Source: Candidatus Gastranaerophilales bacterium
Lineage (GTDB): Bacteria; Cyanobacteriota; Vampirovibrionia; Gastranaerophilales; Gastranaerophilaceae
Direction: 5' to 3'
Assembly (NCBI GenBank): GCA_944323395.1
Contig: CALUSI010000005.1
Span: forward strand, 52,421-116,420
DNA: 64,000 bases
Program-made: the position numbers and the translations under genes
In this document: positions 63,973 through 64,000 of the stretch, piece by piece
Layout of the letters: the number at the start of each line of letters is the position of its first letter
Position numbering within the stretch: the first letter of the stretch is position 1
Notes under the pieces: model-generated
Database searches by the model: none
Seen by the model: only the letters and a program-made list of their open reading frames with translations
Told to the model about the DNA's origin: nothing

Positions 63973-64000
63973 TTAACCTACACCGTTGAATTTTGGAGTT
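63973..64000 (-). CDS. Possible C-terminal end of a minus-strand gene (cut by the window edge)
   Basis: A frame on the minus strand reads TPKFNGVG then TAA at 63973-63975 and runs off the right edge. It would converge on the pgi terminator. Eight residues are too few to identify it. Confidence 0.3.

Overview
This is a compact, very AT-rich bacterial window. The gene set fits a strictly anaerobic relative of Cyanobacteria, most likely gut Melainabacteria (Candidatus Gastranaerophilales). That assignment is inferred from an LL-diaminopimelate aminotransferase of the plant/cyanobacterial/chlamydial pathway, a pyrH-frr-cdsA-rnc-rpe block, a flavodiiron/rubredoxin/PerR-type oxygen-defence cluster in place of visible catalase or SOD, class II aldolase, FolE2, FabI, DUF475/TerC and an SxtIJK-like carbamoyltransferase cassette. 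No 16S rRNA gene is present to confirm it.

Bases 1-9000 are accessory DNA. They start with a MarR-family tail, two small secreted proteins and a uracil-DNA-glycosylase-like protein. A plus-strand operon follows with a DUF6745-type module, a 58-codon companion and two TPR-like proteins. Four copies of one promoter-like element, all with identical geometry, lie within the first 2.9 kb. Next comes a 3.3-kb islet bounded by about 240-bp near-identical direct repeats. The right repeat runs into an intact tRNA-Ala(UGC) gene and the left repeat carries only that tRNA's 3' end. The islet holds an overlapping three-gene minus-strand operon: two unrecognised proteins and a ComEC-like metallo-beta-lactamase-fold hydrolase. 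It is the best candidate here for an undescribed system.

Bases 9000-34600 are mostly chromosomal housekeeping: a TPR protein, UvrB, FtsH, mannose-1-phosphate guanylyltransferase, a MerR-like regulator, then nagA-rpe-rnc-cdsA-frr-pyrH on the minus strand. A radical SAM protein with an N-terminal cysteine domain is coupled to a MATE exporter. An intergenic stretch carries covarying palindromic repeats. A minus-strand operon runs serS-tmk-(repeat protein)-folE2-dapL-hisH-glycosyltransferase. A formyltransferase and an endonuclease-IV-like gene, and a secreted parvulin, follow.

Bases 34600-48100 hold divergent ilvBN and ilvC (branched-chain amino acids), a large EF-hand/coiled-coil M15 peptidase, a decayed gene, the oxygen-defence cluster (flavodiiron protein, a 46-residue rubredoxin, a Fur/PerR regulator, an iron-sulfur flavoprotein), a secreted protein and the four-gene dTDP-rhamnose operon rfbCBDA.

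Bases 48100-64000 hold folD with a CooC-like ATPase, an operon of TPR protein, DUF5989, SxtJ-like and NodU-type carbamoyltransferase genes, ndk-tgt, an anchored acidic protein, fabI, a TerC/DUF475 protein, class II aldolase, a YtxH-DUF948-YtxH trio and pgi. Where a Shine-Dalgarno motif pointed to an internal start, the coordinates below use it.
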